A DNA stretch of 64,000 nt from Catalinimonas sp038039535 (GTDB lineage: Bacteria > Bacteroidota > Bacteroidia > Cytophagales > Cyclobacteriaceae), in assembly GCF_038039535.1 (NCBI RefSeq), contig NZ_JBBPHP010000005.1:186001-250000 (forward strand), written 5' to 3'. The position numbers and the translations under genes were made by a program. Below are positions 17,939 to 27,021 of the stretch, piece after piece. The notes below the pieces were generated by a model, which ran no database searches, was not told where the DNA came from, and saw only the letters and a list, made by a program, of their open reading frames with translations. Positions within the stretch are counted from its first letter, which is position 1; each line of letters starts with the position of its first letter.

Positions 17939-19050
17939 GATAAAACTTTTATTGCTCTTTGCTTCCAAGTGTAATGGGTCATAAAATCTTGCCATGCGCA
18001 TTCTGCAAGTTTCGTCCTAAGTACTTCATTTTTTTCAAGAAAGTCTAAACTTTTAATCCAGGCTTGAGGCTTAGCGGGTGGGCACAGCCAAGCATTTTTT
18101 TCATGTTGTAATACTTCTCTTAGCACAGGTAAGTCTGAGGCAACGATTGTCTTTTTATGTGCCATATAATCAAACATTTTAAGTGGAGAAGTATAATGTC
18201 CGATATCTTTTTTTAATAATCCATGCGTATTTACCTTTTTCTGATTTGGCAAAAGGCAGATATCTAGTTGATGTAAATAGGCACTCAATCTATCTTGGGA
18301 AACAAAACCATGAAAATGCACATTTTGATGAGGTATTTTTGATTTCCAATAAACAATGTCTTGATCGTACCCTCCTATTATATGAAAATCCATGTTCGGT
18401 AACGCTGGAGCAATTGCATAAACAATTTCCATCCCCTTTCCTTGATAGAGATGCCCCACATACCCAACTTGTAATACTCCTTTACGCCCTGGCCAATTTT
18501 CTAAATCAGAGTGAGGAGGGGCTGGGTCAGCACCATCATGAGCTACAATTACTTTTGACTCATCTATTAAGTTTTTTTGTAAATATGCTTCTTTCAGTTT
18601 TTCTGAAATCACCACCAGGTATTTAAAGTGTTTACTTTGAATAAGCTTATTGAAATGCAAAATATCTCTTGATGCCTCATCCCATATCACATTATGAGCT
18701 TCAAAAGTACAATTGAAACCTAATTTAGAAGCAAAAAAAACACCACTTACATAACGGCTATATACAAGATCAGGCCGAATCTTAACTAATTCATATATTA
18801 GAAAGAGCCAAAATACTAGTATTTTGCCCTTTAGTTTTAAAAAGGGAAGTTTTATTACTTTAAATACAGGTTCAACTTGATAAAATTCAAAAATATCTGT
18901 TATATTTTTTTCATACTCTTCTTTATTATCAGGCACTAGTAAGTATACTTCATGGCCATTCTTGGAGAACGCTTGGCACATCTTCATTACGTGTAAGCTA
19001 TTGGCAGTACGAGAAGGAATAAATGAAAAAGCAATATAAACGATCTTCAT
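17935..19050 (-). CDS. Glycosyltransferase family 4 protein
   Basis: A 371-residue GT-B type protein. The N-terminus reads AFSFIPSRTANSLHVMKMCQAF, a pattern of GT4 enzymes found in EPS loci. The donor half has VGYVGHLYQGKGMEI and SPLKMFDYMAHKKTIVASDLPVLREVL, in which the usual EX7E glutamate is replaced by a KMFDYMA form seen in a subgroup of these proteins. Both ends overlap neighbours by 4 bases (ATGA), so it is translated together with the AsnB-like protein and the secreted beta-helix protein. Substrate unknown. Confidence 0.8.
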   Translation of the reverse strand: MKIVYIAFSFIPSRTANSLHVMKMCQAFSKNGHEVYLLVPDNKEEYEKNITDIFEFYQVEPVFKVIKLPFLKLKGKILVFWLFLIYELVKIRPDLVYSRYVSGVFFASKLGFNCTFEAHNVIWDEASRDILHFNKLIQSKHFKYLVVISEKLKEAYLQKNLIDESKVIVAHDGADPAPPHSDLENWPGRKGVLQVGYVGHLYQGKGMEIVYAIAPALPNMDFHIIGGYDQDIVYWKSKIPHQNVHFHGFVSQDRLSAYLHQLDICLLPNQKKVNTHGLLKKDIGHYTSPLKMFDYMAHKKTIVASDLPVLREVLQHEKNAWLCPPAKPQAWIKSLDFLEKNEVLRTKLAECAWQDFMTHYTWKQRAIKVLS

Positions 19051-20276
19051 ATTTTCTTTCCTGCTTTTAAATGTATCTCCAAAGAAGTAAGTACTAATAA
19101 TGCATCTGCAATATCTTTTTCTTTATTTAGATGAGCATTAAGTAAGTCTTCGAGGTTGAGCCAAGGGATTAATTTTCTGTGTTGTAACTCTTTGATACAT
19201 GTGATTATAAGTAACTTAAGATCAGTTTTCTCCCGAATAGCCCGATTAAAATCCAGATAGTTAATATTAAGGTTGGGAGGAGAAGCCCACAAATGGCGAA
19301 TTAATGATTTTGCTTTATTACTAATTCTTTTTCTTAAAATACGGTTTTTGCTTGCTCTCAAAGGGAGCCCCAAATTATTTTTGGTTCTTAAAGAAAATAA
19401 TTCAGGAAATTTATTAAGCAAAATATCAATGTACAAGCTTTGATTTTTCCTAAAATTAGAAGGTACACTCAAAAAGAAATTAACAAAATCTCTGTCTAAA
19501 AACGGAAGCTTATATTGATAACCTTTCATAAGCACGTGGGGAGCAATAAATTTGGTTTGACGGTTTAGAAAGTCTAAGGTCTCTTCTAAACTAATATCTT
19601 GTATCCCATAATAATCAATCAAGTCAAAAAAGTAACTTTCTGTATGCTCTCTTAAATCTACCGACTTTACATAAATGTTTTTTGCAATAAAACTTTCTTT
19701 CGCTTTTTCTAAACTGCTCGCAGGTAAAGTCGGCAAGTGGGAACCAGTAATAGGATCTCCCATAAACCCTGACCAGATTATATGATCTGGATACGTGCTG
19801 TCAATAATATGGATTGGAGGGTGATGAAAAAGTACAGTCTGTTTCTGAACTCTGCTAGAGATATCTAGAAGCTCATTTAAAGTATACTGATATTTTAGTA
19901 GATTAAAAGCATTATGCTTAGTACCCACATGCTCGGCTATTTCATTACCAATATCATAATCTAAAGTATTAGGAGTACCAAAAGTATAGGTATAAATGTT
20001 TTCAGCCTCTGTAAATTGCAATAAGGCTGCAAGTATTGCTCTACTATCCATTCCTCCACTTATTGGCACCAGATGTTTTTGATTATATGCGAAGTTTTTT
20101 TCAATAGCGGAGAGAATAAGGCTACTTCCTAAATGAACCAACTCATGGTGTGAAGAGGATTCATATCGGCTTTTATCCACATCAAAGTCTTGAAATAATT
20201 CATCTTTAGGCTTAAAATCTAAAAAATAACCAAGTTGTAAGAATGAATTGAGATTACTTAGAGATGAAGATTTCAT
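19047..20276 (-). CDS. Asparagine-synthase-like ATP-pyrophosphatase protein lacking the glutaminase domain
   Basis: A 409-residue protein with the PP-loop motif SGGMDSRA at residues 73-80 and further asparagine synthetase C-domain features (PFLDRDFVNFFLSVPSNFR near residue 255). Normal AsnB proteins begin with a catalytic Cys2 and a ~200-residue glutamine amidotransferase domain. Here only about 65 unrelated residues precede the PP-loop. In polysaccharide loci, AsnB-like proteins such as WbpS are linked to amidation of sugar carboxylates. This protein would need free ammonia, a partner glutaminase or another amine donor. It is in an ATGA-overlap pair with the next GT4 gene. Function is inferred only to the level of adenylation chemistry. 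Confidence 0.75.
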   Translation of the reverse strand: MKSSSLSNLNSFLQLGYFLDFKPKDELFQDFDVDKSRYESSSHHELVHLGSSLILSAIEKNFAYNQKHLVPISGGMDSRAILAALLQFTEAENIYTYTFGTPNTLDYDIGNEIAEHVGTKHNAFNLLKYQYTLNELLDISSRVQKQTVLFHHPPIHIIDSTYPDHIIWSGFMGDPITGSHLPTLPASSLEKAKESFIAKNIYVKSVDLREHTESYFFDLIDYYGIQDISLEETLDFLNRQTKFIAPHVLMKGYQYKLPFLDRDFVNFFLSVPSNFRKNQSLYIDILLNKFPELFSLRTKNNLGLPLRASKNRILRKRISNKAKSLIRHLWASPPNLNINYLDFNRAIREKTDLKLLIITCIKELQHRKLIPWLNLEDLLNAHLNKEKDIADALLVLTSLEIHLKAGKKI

Positions 20277-20342
20277 AACATACTAATAATGTTGGAAAAG
20301 CTAATGAAGTGTATATGTCTATTCAGTTATATAATGGAGACA

Positions 20343-21458
20343 TTACTTACCAGCTATTTTTAGAAAGAAAGACTCAAACTTATGAGCATTTTGTTCAAGC
20401 GTAAAGTTTTTGACTGCAAATTCTTTTGCTCGCTCCCCTATTTCATTCCGTAGTTCAGGTCTTTGTATCAGTTCTTTAGCATCTTTTACCATTTGTAAAA
20501 TACTTCCAGAGTGATATCCTAGATGATAAGTTTTTATGATATCATCAGGGTCAAAGTACAAAGTAATAGTGGGTTTGGACTGAAACCAAGCCTGTATAAA
20601 ATTATTGCCAAAACCTTCTGGATCACAAGTATGCACAAGAAATAAAGATGACTTAAGAATATTGTCTACTTCTGCTATAGACTTAGGGCCAAGAAATATT
20701 AAGTTCTCAGGTAAGTTATCTTTTTGCAGTACTTCTTTATAAGTCTCTTGCTGAATTTCGCCAATCATAAAGAAGTCTATGTGTTCGTCCTGTAACTGTT
20801 GTGCTAAAGAAATGTAAGCTTCAGGATTTTTTCTTGATTTAATATTTGCTACCCATACCACATAAGGTTTATTGTGTGCATAGCCCTCTCCGAAGTTAGG
20901 TACCATTGAATTGTATATGGCAATTTGTTTTTTAACAGGAGCAATTCCTGTTAACTTTTTTTGTATGCCTACGATACCATCCACAAAATAAAAACCAAGA
21001 AAATTGAAGTAACTTTTGATAGGGTCTCTAATGAACCTTAAACTATAAACTTTACGCAGTAAAGAATTACTTTTACTGAAGTTATTGCGTAAGTTCTCAA
21101 AGGGACGGGAGCCTGTCCATATAAACCTTTGAGTATCACCGAAAGAGGAAATAGAGAAAACTACTTTTGCGCCATACAATTTGCAATAGAAGGCAGATAA
21201 CAATAAGTTTTTCTTGTTATACCTCCAATATACAATACTGGGGCGGACAAACTCTAAAGCATTTTTTACATCCTTCACAAAGTTTTTTCGTTGAGGAATT
21301 ACCTGATAAGAGGCTGAATAATTGTTGGACTTTGCGTTAACAGCCAAATAAAATATTGAATGCCCAAAATTGTGGAGCGAGTTTGCTATAAGATCGCACT
21401 GTATTTCGCTACCTCCAATAACATCTTCTATATGTCTATTGATAATCAGTATTTTCAT
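20343..21458 (-). CDS. Glycosyltransferase family 4-like protein with altered EX7E motif
   Basis: A 371-residue GT-B protein beginning LIINRHIEDVIGGSEIQCDLIA, with a donor-domain strand VVWVANIKSRKNPEAYI. At the position of the EX7E motif it reads EGFGNNFIQAW, so the second glutamate is Gln. It may still be active, since that residue is variable in some GT4 members, or it may have altered donor use. It overlaps the GT2 gene by 23 bases. A 66-base spacer separates it from the AsnB-like gene. Confidence 0.8.
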   Translation of the reverse strand: MKILIINRHIEDVIGGSEIQCDLIANSLHNFGHSIFYLAVNAKSNNYSASYQVIPQRKNFVKDVKNALEFVRPSIVYWRYNKKNLLLSAFYCKLYGAKVVFSISSFGDTQRFIWTGSRPFENLRNNFSKSNSLLRKVYSLRFIRDPIKSYFNFLGFYFVDGIVGIQKKLTGIAPVKKQIAIYNSMVPNFGEGYAHNKPYVVWVANIKSRKNPEAYISLAQQLQDEHIDFFMIGEIQQETYKEVLQKDNLPENLIFLGPKSIAEVDNILKSSLFLVHTCDPEGFGNNFIQAWFQSKPTITLYFDPDDIIKTYHLGYHSGSILQMVKDAKELIQRPELRNEIGERAKEFAVKNFTLEQNAHKFESFFLKIAGK

Positions 21459-22374
21459 TGTAAGTCATAAAGGATTTATATGAATAAAACCCCTTTATTT
21501 TTCCAATAGAAACTACTACATCACTTAATGCTATAACTTTTTTTTCTCTTGAAGAGAAAATTGAAAAAAAAAGGTAGATCAAATTAACAAGTAGTTCTCT
21601 AAAAAATGCAAAAGGAATGAGTTTACTCTTACTATTAGGGTACTGACGCAGACCACGGCTTATACCTCCTTGTAATTTTCTTTTAAGTAGCCATTTTAAT
21701 TTTATTCTTTCAGCAGGCACATAATGCCATATCTCAGCATGAGGTACATAGATTTCTTTTAAACCCTTATTCAACAAGCGATTCTGCATATCTGTTTCTT
21801 GGCCTGTACGCTTGGGTACTGTTCCAGGACCAAAGTTAGGATCGAATCCACCTAACTCCTTGATATCTCTGGCGTATGCTGCCCAATTAAAACCAAGGAA
21901 GAGAGATTCTTTGAATTTGGCTTTTTGGTAAGTATAGCCTCTCGCAGAAGGAGGAAGGCTGGATTTTATCCATTTCGGGGGCTCCTTTTCGTATTTTGGA
22001 AAAGTAGGACCTCCAAAAAAGTATCTATTGTTATTGTCTAGTTTATTTGCTGCTTGAATATATTCTACAAGGAGTTGCTCAGAAAAAATAACATCGTCGT
22101 CAGTAAAAAAAACCAAAGTTTGCTCAGGAATATATTGTAGGCCGAAGTTAAGTGCAGCGCTTTTATTAGGAATGGCAGAATAGAAGTATTCTGTATGTAA
22201 GGTATCTTTGTAGCTATATACCAATGTTTCTACGTTTCCCCTCGGACCGTTCTCAACAATAATAGTTTTTTTGTATTCAGAAGGCTTGACACAAGCGGAC
22301 AAACTTTTAAGAGTCTCCTTAAGGTGTGTTTCTCCTCCTGCAGTTGCAATTAATACGATGAGCGAATCCACCAT
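21436..22374 (-). CDS. Glycosyltransferase family 2 protein
   Basis: A GT-A fold enzyme of 312 residues from the ATG at 22374 (a TTG 15 bases earlier is also possible). It opens SLIVLIATAGGETHLKETLKSL and shows the metal-binding acidic cluster FFTDDDVIF near residue 90. Further on are GFNWAAYARDIKELGGFDPNFGPG and GQETDMQNRLL, the usual acceptor/catalytic-base region of GT2. It should transfer a sugar from a nucleotide donor with inversion. It overlaps the following GT4 gene. Confidence 0.85.
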   Translation of the reverse strand: MVDSLIVLIATAGGETHLKETLKSLSACVKPSEYKKTIIVENGPRGNVETLVYSYKDTLHTEYFYSAIPNKSAALNFGLQYIPEQTLVFFTDDDVIFSEQLLVEYIQAANKLDNNNRYFFGGPTFPKYEKEPPKWIKSSLPPSARGYTYQKAKFKESLFLGFNWAAYARDIKELGGFDPNFGPGTVPKRTGQETDMQNRLLNKGLKEIYVPHAEIWHYVPAERIKLKWLLKRKLQGGISRGLRQYPNSKSKLIPFAFFRELLVNLIYLFFSIFSSREKKVIALSDVVVSIGKIKGFYSYKSFMTYNENTDYQ

Positions 22375-22406
22375 TTTATTTTTTAACAAACTTTATAGTA
22401 TTGGCA

Positions 22407-23444
22407 TTAGCTAAATAAAGACTCATACAACGAAAGATGTTTTTCTCCTACCAAATTCCAATTCCAGTTTTTCTGGGCAAAACAAAAGTTTTTTTCTCCT
22501 TGGTCAGTCTGAGCTAAGTTTGCTCCAACAGTAAGTGCATCTGCAGCACTTCTGAAATCACCAGTTTTGAAATATGGGTTGTGGGTTGTATGTAGAATTT
22601 CTCCCACTACGCCAAAGTCAGGTCCTACTACAACTTTATGAAAAGCAAAACCTAAGATTAGGTTACCTGAGTTTAAATTATTAAGCCTGGGAATAAACAC
22701 TACATCAGCTGCATTAAAATATGTTTGTACCTGTTCAACCTCAACTCTTTCTGTCCTTAAATAGTAATGCGGGTGATACTTGTTTATAAACCTTTCAGCT
22801 TTATTTGTCCACCAGTTTGATGAAAAGTACCACTGAGTGGCAAGTAACAATTTATTTTTTATTTGAATACTTTGAAAAGTATTTAAAGCAAACTTCGCTT
22901 CTTCTCTATTTCGTACTCTTCCGAATATTAGTACTACAAAACGTTCATTACCTATGCCTAATTTAAGGCGTGCTTCGGTTTTCGTTATTTCATTAGGATA
23001 GCTAGTGTATAAGCCATGAGGTATAACTTGCTGTTTTGTGACCTGTAGCTCATCACTTTGTTTATATCTCTTTATGTAGTCATCTAAACTGCTTTGCCCC
23101 ATATGAATAATGGCAGCAGCATACTTGTAGGTTACATAATACAAATCTTGATATAGCGAGCTACGATTGTTATGGGGAAGAATATTATGGCGGGTAACTA
23201 CGATCTTGCTATGCTGTTTCCAATACAAAAGTTTTTGCTCAAGTGCTTGTAATGAAGCTTGAGTAGGTTCCTTCCAATCAAGAAGTGCCTCAGGCCAGTG
23301 AATATGAATTATATCATATGTTTTTTGAGTATCCCAGAAATTATGAATCCCAATTTCTACTTCTGTACTTTTGAGGCAAATACTATTTCTTAGTTCTTCA
23401 ATAAAAGGATTTGAGCTTAGAGGTAATGCAAATAATACTTTCAA
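22407..23444 (-). CDS. Glycosyltransferase-like protein (GT-B, TTG start)
   Basis: A 345-residue protein beginning KVLFALPLSSNPFIEEL with an IIHIHWPEALLDW segment and VVTRHNILPH, which resemble the N-terminal domain of beta-mannosyltransferase-like GT-B proteins. The donor half has FVVLIFGRVRNREEAKFA and FIPRLNNLNSGNLILGFAF in place of a standard EX7E motif. The only usable start is TTG, preceded by GGGAGA. It lies 5 bases after the GT2 gene. Family assignment is tentative beyond GT-B fold. Confidence 0.7.
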   Translation of the reverse strand: MKVLFALPLSSNPFIEELRNSICLKSTEVEIGIHNFWDTQKTYDIIHIHWPEALLDWKEPTQASLQALEQKLLYWKQHSKIVVTRHNILPHNNRSSLYQDLYYVTYKYAAAIIHMGQSSLDDYIKRYKQSDELQVTKQQVIPHGLYTSYPNEITKTEARLKLGIGNERFVVLIFGRVRNREEAKFALNTFQSIQIKNKLLLATQWYFSSNWWTNKAERFINKYHPHYYLRTERVEVEQVQTYFNAADVVFIPRLNNLNSGNLILGFAFHKVVVGPDFGVVGEILHTTHNPYFKTGDFRSAADALTVGANLAQTDQGEKNFCFAQKNWNWNLVGEKHLSLYESLFS

Positions 23445-23449
23445 TCTCC

Positions 23450-24355
23450 CTATTTTATTGTTCTAAATAAGCCATGGGTAATACCACGAAATTTTGCAAA
23501 TAATATTTTACTTCTATGAAGAATCGTACCAAGTATCATTCTTCTAAAATAGGTAGTAGTTCTTTGGAGCTCGAGCTTCAAAGCAGCTCTTTTATGTTTG
23601 CCCATTAGTTTTGCTAACCATATTCTATTACGAGACATGTAATAATGATAATTAACTCCTTTCTGGCTAGGGGAGTGATAAGCTACAGCTCTAGTGTTAA
23701 CTAAAATCCGCCAATTATGCTTTTTAGCTCTTAGGCACCATTCAGCTTCTTCAAAGTACAAAAAAAACTCTTCTCTCAATGTTCCGAGTGCCTTTACAGT
23801 TTTTACGTTAAGTAACATAGAACTCCCGTTAGCATAGTCTACTTCATATATCTCTTGCTCTTCACGCAAAGGAAGGCGCTGCTGGTTATGCAAATGCATC
23901 ACCTGATAACCGCGTTCAGGGTATACTATTCCTCCATCGGTATAAATCAGTTGCGGATCGTTTCTAAAACAAATGCGTGAGCCCACAGCAGCTATATTAT
24001 CCGAAGAAGTAATAGTAGATACCATAAAATTTAGCATGTTCTCATTTATTCTTATATCCGGATTGAGTATCCAGACAAAATTAGCGCCTCTGTCTATAGA
24101 TGCATTGATTCCTACGTTGTTACCTCCTGCATAGCCAAGGTTATCATGGTTACATATCAACTCAAAAGAGTCGGGAGCAGTATTGTTGAGATGCTCGGCA
24201 GACCCATCTTTGGTCGAGTGATTATCTACTACAAGTATCCTAAGATTAGTATATGTTATACTTTTAAGCTGCTCAACCAACTCAAGTGTTTCTTTGTAAC
24301 TATTCCAGTTTAAAATAACAGCGTATACCAAAGGCTCCGATGCTTGATCTTCCAT
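23450..24355 (-). CDS. Glycosyltransferase family 2 protein, rhamnosyltransferase-like
   Basis: A 301-residue GT-A enzyme with YAVILNWNSYKETLELV at the start, RILVVDNHSTKDGS, the NLGYAGGNNVGINAS block and WILNPDIRI, as in WbbL-type rhamnosyltransferases. FLYFEEAEWCLRAKK carries the likely catalytic region. WbbL-like enzymes use dTDP-rhamnose, but no dTDP-rhamnose synthesis genes lie in this window, so the donor stays open. It is 8 bases downstream of the unassigned 24364-25077 gene. Confidence 0.8.
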   Translation of the reverse strand: MEDQASEPLVYAVILNWNSYKETLELVEQLKSITYTNLRILVVDNHSTKDGSAEHLNNTAPDSFELICNHDNLGYAGGNNVGINASIDRGANFVWILNPDIRINENMLNFMVSTITSSDNIAAVGSRICFRNDPQLIYTDGGIVYPERGYQVMHLHNQQRLPLREEQEIYEVDYANGSSMLLNVKTVKALGTLREEFFLYFEEAEWCLRAKKHNWRILVNTRAVAYHSPSQKGVNYHYYMSRNRIWLAKLMGKHKRAALKLELQRTTTYFRRMILGTILHRSKILFAKFRGITHGLFRTIK

Positions 24356-24363
24356 AACTCAAT

Positions 24364-25077
24364 TTAAACTTTATACCAATCTATCAAAGGAGCCAGATGC
24401 TTTAGTTCTGTATGGGTGGCTCTGGCCGGCAGGCAGCTGATTAATTTTCGCTTAGGAGAACTTACTTTGTTTTTTAAATAGCTATGGCCACAGAGTTCGG
24501 CAAATGCTTTGAAGTCCTGAGGAGTTTTTTTTGCCGTATACTTCCACCAGATATTTTGGTCTTCTTTTAAGATTTTTACGGTAGTACCAAACGTCATAGT
24601 GGTAGAGTTAGTAATTTTCCAATGCGAAGAATATGTTAACAACACCCGGCTATATTCTCCCCCATTTTTCACCAGAGGGTTTCCTCCGTGCTGGGGATTT
24701 AAATACTTATCAGGGTGATCATATAATGTAGCGTAATCGGCAATTTGTATACCTTCAAGTAATACTTTTCTGGCATCGGGGAGGTGTAAGTAATCATCTT
24801 CAACCAAATAAACCTCATCGTTTGGCCCGAAGTTATCAATGGCAAATTGTACTATATTGCGCCAGGAAGCTGCATTGCCTAAAGAAGTTTGTAAAAGTTG
24901 AACATCAAGCTGACTTAGATCTGCTAACGTTTGTTCTTTACAATTATCCGCAAAAACATAAAAACCTTCAGAGCCAAAAGCATTGATACAATTTTGGAGG
25001 CAGTAAAATTTGTAGGCATGGGGTAATTTGTCTTTAAGATTTCCCCCATCAGAAATACGATATAATACTCTAAGCAT
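24364..25077 (-). CDS. Unassigned GT-A-like protein
   Basis: A 237-residue protein I cannot place in a named family. It begins LRVLYRISDGG and contains EVYLVEDDYLHLP (around residue 92), an acidic strand end like the DXD metal site of GT-A glycosyltransferases. Later come SSHWKITNSTTMTFGTTV and a C-terminal LPARATHTELKHLAP. No signal peptide or membrane segment is seen. It is packed between a DUF616 gene (9 bases) and a GT2 gene (8 bases), so a transferase role in glycan assembly is likely but unproven. Confidence 0.5.
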   Translation of the reverse strand: MLRVLYRISDGGNLKDKLPHAYKFYCLQNCINAFGSEGFYVFADNCKEQTLADLSQLDVQLLQTSLGNAASWRNIVQFAIDNFGPNDEVYLVEDDYLHLPDARKVLLEGIQIADYATLYDHPDKYLNPQHGGNPLVKNGGEYSRVLLTYSSHWKITNSTTMTFGTTVKILKEDQNIWWKYTAKKTPQDFKAFAELCGHSYLKNKVSSPKRKLISCLPARATHTELKHLAPLIDWYKV

Positions 25078-25086
25078 AAAGTCTGT

Positions 25087-25869
25087 TTAACATGCTAACT
25101 GATCAATTCTTTTTTGGTATATCCTAATCTTAAAGTTTTTATAGATTTTAAGGAAGCGACTCAAGATCTTCTGAATTATATTCTTACGTATTACGCCCTT
25201 TTTTTTTCCAGAATGCCCGCGGCTTCTGAAAAATGTACTGGTCTTAAAAGTTCCTTCAAAATATACAACTTTGGGTTGTAAGCTCCATCTGAGGTAGTCG
25301 AAGGATAGTTGGTCTCTAATGCTCATTGTATCTATCTCTTTCCACCATCTTTTTGAAAACTCAGTAGTTTTTTCATTTACTCGTTTCACATAAGCTGATG
25401 ACTCCAGTAATCCATAGTTTCTGGGGAACCCTCTTTTACAGTAATTTGCTATTTGGTGGTATATGATTTTGGGAGAATCTAAATGCCGTTCCATGCAAAT
25501 TTTACTCTCTTCGTAAGCACAAATTCTATCAGGATGTTTAAATATGCCAAAGTCATGCCCATCCAACATTGCCAATATTTCTTTCAGAGACTTAGCTATG
25601 ATTTGTACTGCACCATCACACCAAATCACATATTCATAGTTCTGTAGAATGGCGTCCCCATATGTTTTATAAAAACGGGCATTTTTACGAGGGTTATTAT
25701 GTGGAGGATGAGAAATGATGATATTAAACGTACTCGAGATTAAATCCTCATTATCAGTAAAACAGTAAAAGTCTGCTTCTTCTTTGACCTCAGGATAGAG
25801 AGGATCTTTTAAAGTATCATAGTTTCCAAATATAGCAGTATATACAGCAACTTTATTTCTTACCTTCAT
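25087..25869 (-). CDS. DUF616 / TOD1-MUCI70-like glycosyltransferase-like protein
   Basis: A 260-residue protein with the DUF616 opening VAVYTAIFGNYDTLKDPLYP and FYCFTDNEDL, followed by NPRKNARFYKTYG, YVIWCDGAVQI and RDQLSFDYLRW. The eukaryotic relatives TOD1 and MUCI70 are GT-A-like glycosyltransferases linked to plant cell-wall polysaccharides. CDGA would be the metal-binding site. It overlaps the GT4 gene by 17 bases. An A9 run lies in its coding strand near the C-terminus. Specificity is unknown. Confidence 0.75.
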   Translation of the reverse strand: MKVRNKVAVYTAIFGNYDTLKDPLYPEVKEEADFYCFTDNEDLISSTFNIIISHPPHNNPRKNARFYKTYGDAILQNYEYVIWCDGAVQIIAKSLKEILAMLDGHDFGIFKHPDRICAYEESKICMERHLDSPKIIYHQIANYCKRGFPRNYGLLESSAYVKRVNEKTTEFSKRWWKEIDTMSIRDQLSFDYLRWSLQPKVVYFEGTFKTSTFFRSRGHSGKKKGVIRKNIIQKILSRFLKIYKNFKIRIYQKRIDQLAC

Positions 25870-26977
25870 GACAAGCTTTCAACAAAATTTCATTTAACAA
25901 ACTAATGTGTTTAGTCATGGAAAAGTTAGCCCTAATATTTTCTTTTCCCCAAGAACCCATATCTTTAGCTAATGAATGATTTTTAAGCAAGCGTATCATG
26001 TAATCAGCCATTCTTTCTATATCTCTTTCTTCTACAATATATCCCGACTTTTCATGTATAATCACATCTGGAATACCTGCATGCCGTGTAGATATTACGG
26101 GTAGGCCAGAAGCTGATGCTTCTAATATGGAAACGGGCGTTCCTTCGGTATCATTATCATAACTCACTAATGAATGTTGAACATAGCAGTATGAATCTTC
26201 AAATAAGCTGGCAATTTCATGAGGTTTTTTGACCCCAAGAAAATGGACTGATTCTTCTATCTTTAGGCTCTTTACTATGTTCTCACATAAAAATTGCAAG
26301 GGACCATCTCCCACCATGTTCAAATGAGCGTTAGGAAATTGCTCTAATACTTTTTTGAAAGCTAATAAGGTTAAATAAGGTGCTTTTTTATCCACAAATC
26401 GTCCTACTGAAATTAGGTTCAGCTTGTTCATAGATGGGCTAAGGTCATAAAACAAATCTGCCGGGCCATAAGTATTAATCACAAGTTTCTCTTCGGGAGC
26501 TCCCAAGTTTATCAATTGCCTATGCATATGTCTTGAGACTACAAATATATACTGGGCAACTTTAAACATCTTCCTATACTCACCTTTTAACTTATTGAGG
26601 TATTTATCCCAATAGGCATCTGCTCCATGGAAGTGAACAATGAGAGGAATATTAGTGATTTCGCAAGCTTTATATACAGCGGCACCTGTTGGGCCAAATT
26701 CAGCTAATACAACATCAATTTTATTTTTCTTAAGGTATCTGGCTAATTTCCTTAAGTGTAGTTCACTTTCACTTATAATTTTAGCGCGTGTTAATATCTT
26801 GTGAAACATTTTCACCGGGAATGAAGGATTATAAATGTCATTATCTAAATGATCCTTGCTAGGTAGGTATCCGTTTTTCAATACAAACTTATTGGCGTTG
26901 ATATTCTGTATGTGCGCATTGATAAAAGTTTGAGAGTATGCGTTAGGAGAAGGGTTAATGATAGCTACATTGATCAT
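25853..26977 (-). CDS. Glycosyltransferase family 4 protein
   Basis: A 374-residue GT-B enzyme. The N-domain has VVLAEFGPTGAAVYKACE and LIVHFHGADAYWDKY. The donor domain has SVGRFVDKKAPYLTL, EGTPVSILEASASGLPVISTR (EX7E) and AGIPDVIIHEKSGYIV, all typical of active GT4 enzymes of the WcaL/amylovoran type. It overlaps the DUF616 gene and lies 44 bases after the methyltransferase gene. Donor sugar unknown. Confidence 0.85.
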   Translation of the reverse strand: MINVAIINPSPNAYSQTFINAHIQNINANKFVLKNGYLPSKDHLDNDIYNPSFPVKMFHKILTRAKIISESELHLRKLARYLKKNKIDVVLAEFGPTGAAVYKACEITNIPLIVHFHGADAYWDKYLNKLKGEYRKMFKVAQYIFVVSRHMHRQLINLGAPEEKLVINTYGPADLFYDLSPSMNKLNLISVGRFVDKKAPYLTLLAFKKVLEQFPNAHLNMVGDGPLQFLCENIVKSLKIEESVHFLGVKKPHEIASLFEDSYCYVQHSLVSYDNDTEGTPVSILEASASGLPVISTRHAGIPDVIIHEKSGYIVEERDIERMADYMIRLLKNHSLAKDMGSWGKENIRANFSMTKHISLLNEILLKACHEGKK

Positions 26978-27021
26978 TGCTAACTTAATGTAAAGGTTAA
27001 AAAAACATTAATGAACCATGC

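Noticed and set aside
25199..25207. A9/T9 run in the DUF616 gene as a phase-variation site
   Set aside because: Runs of eight or nine A/T are common in this AT-rich operon; the G10 tract is the only one that stands out.
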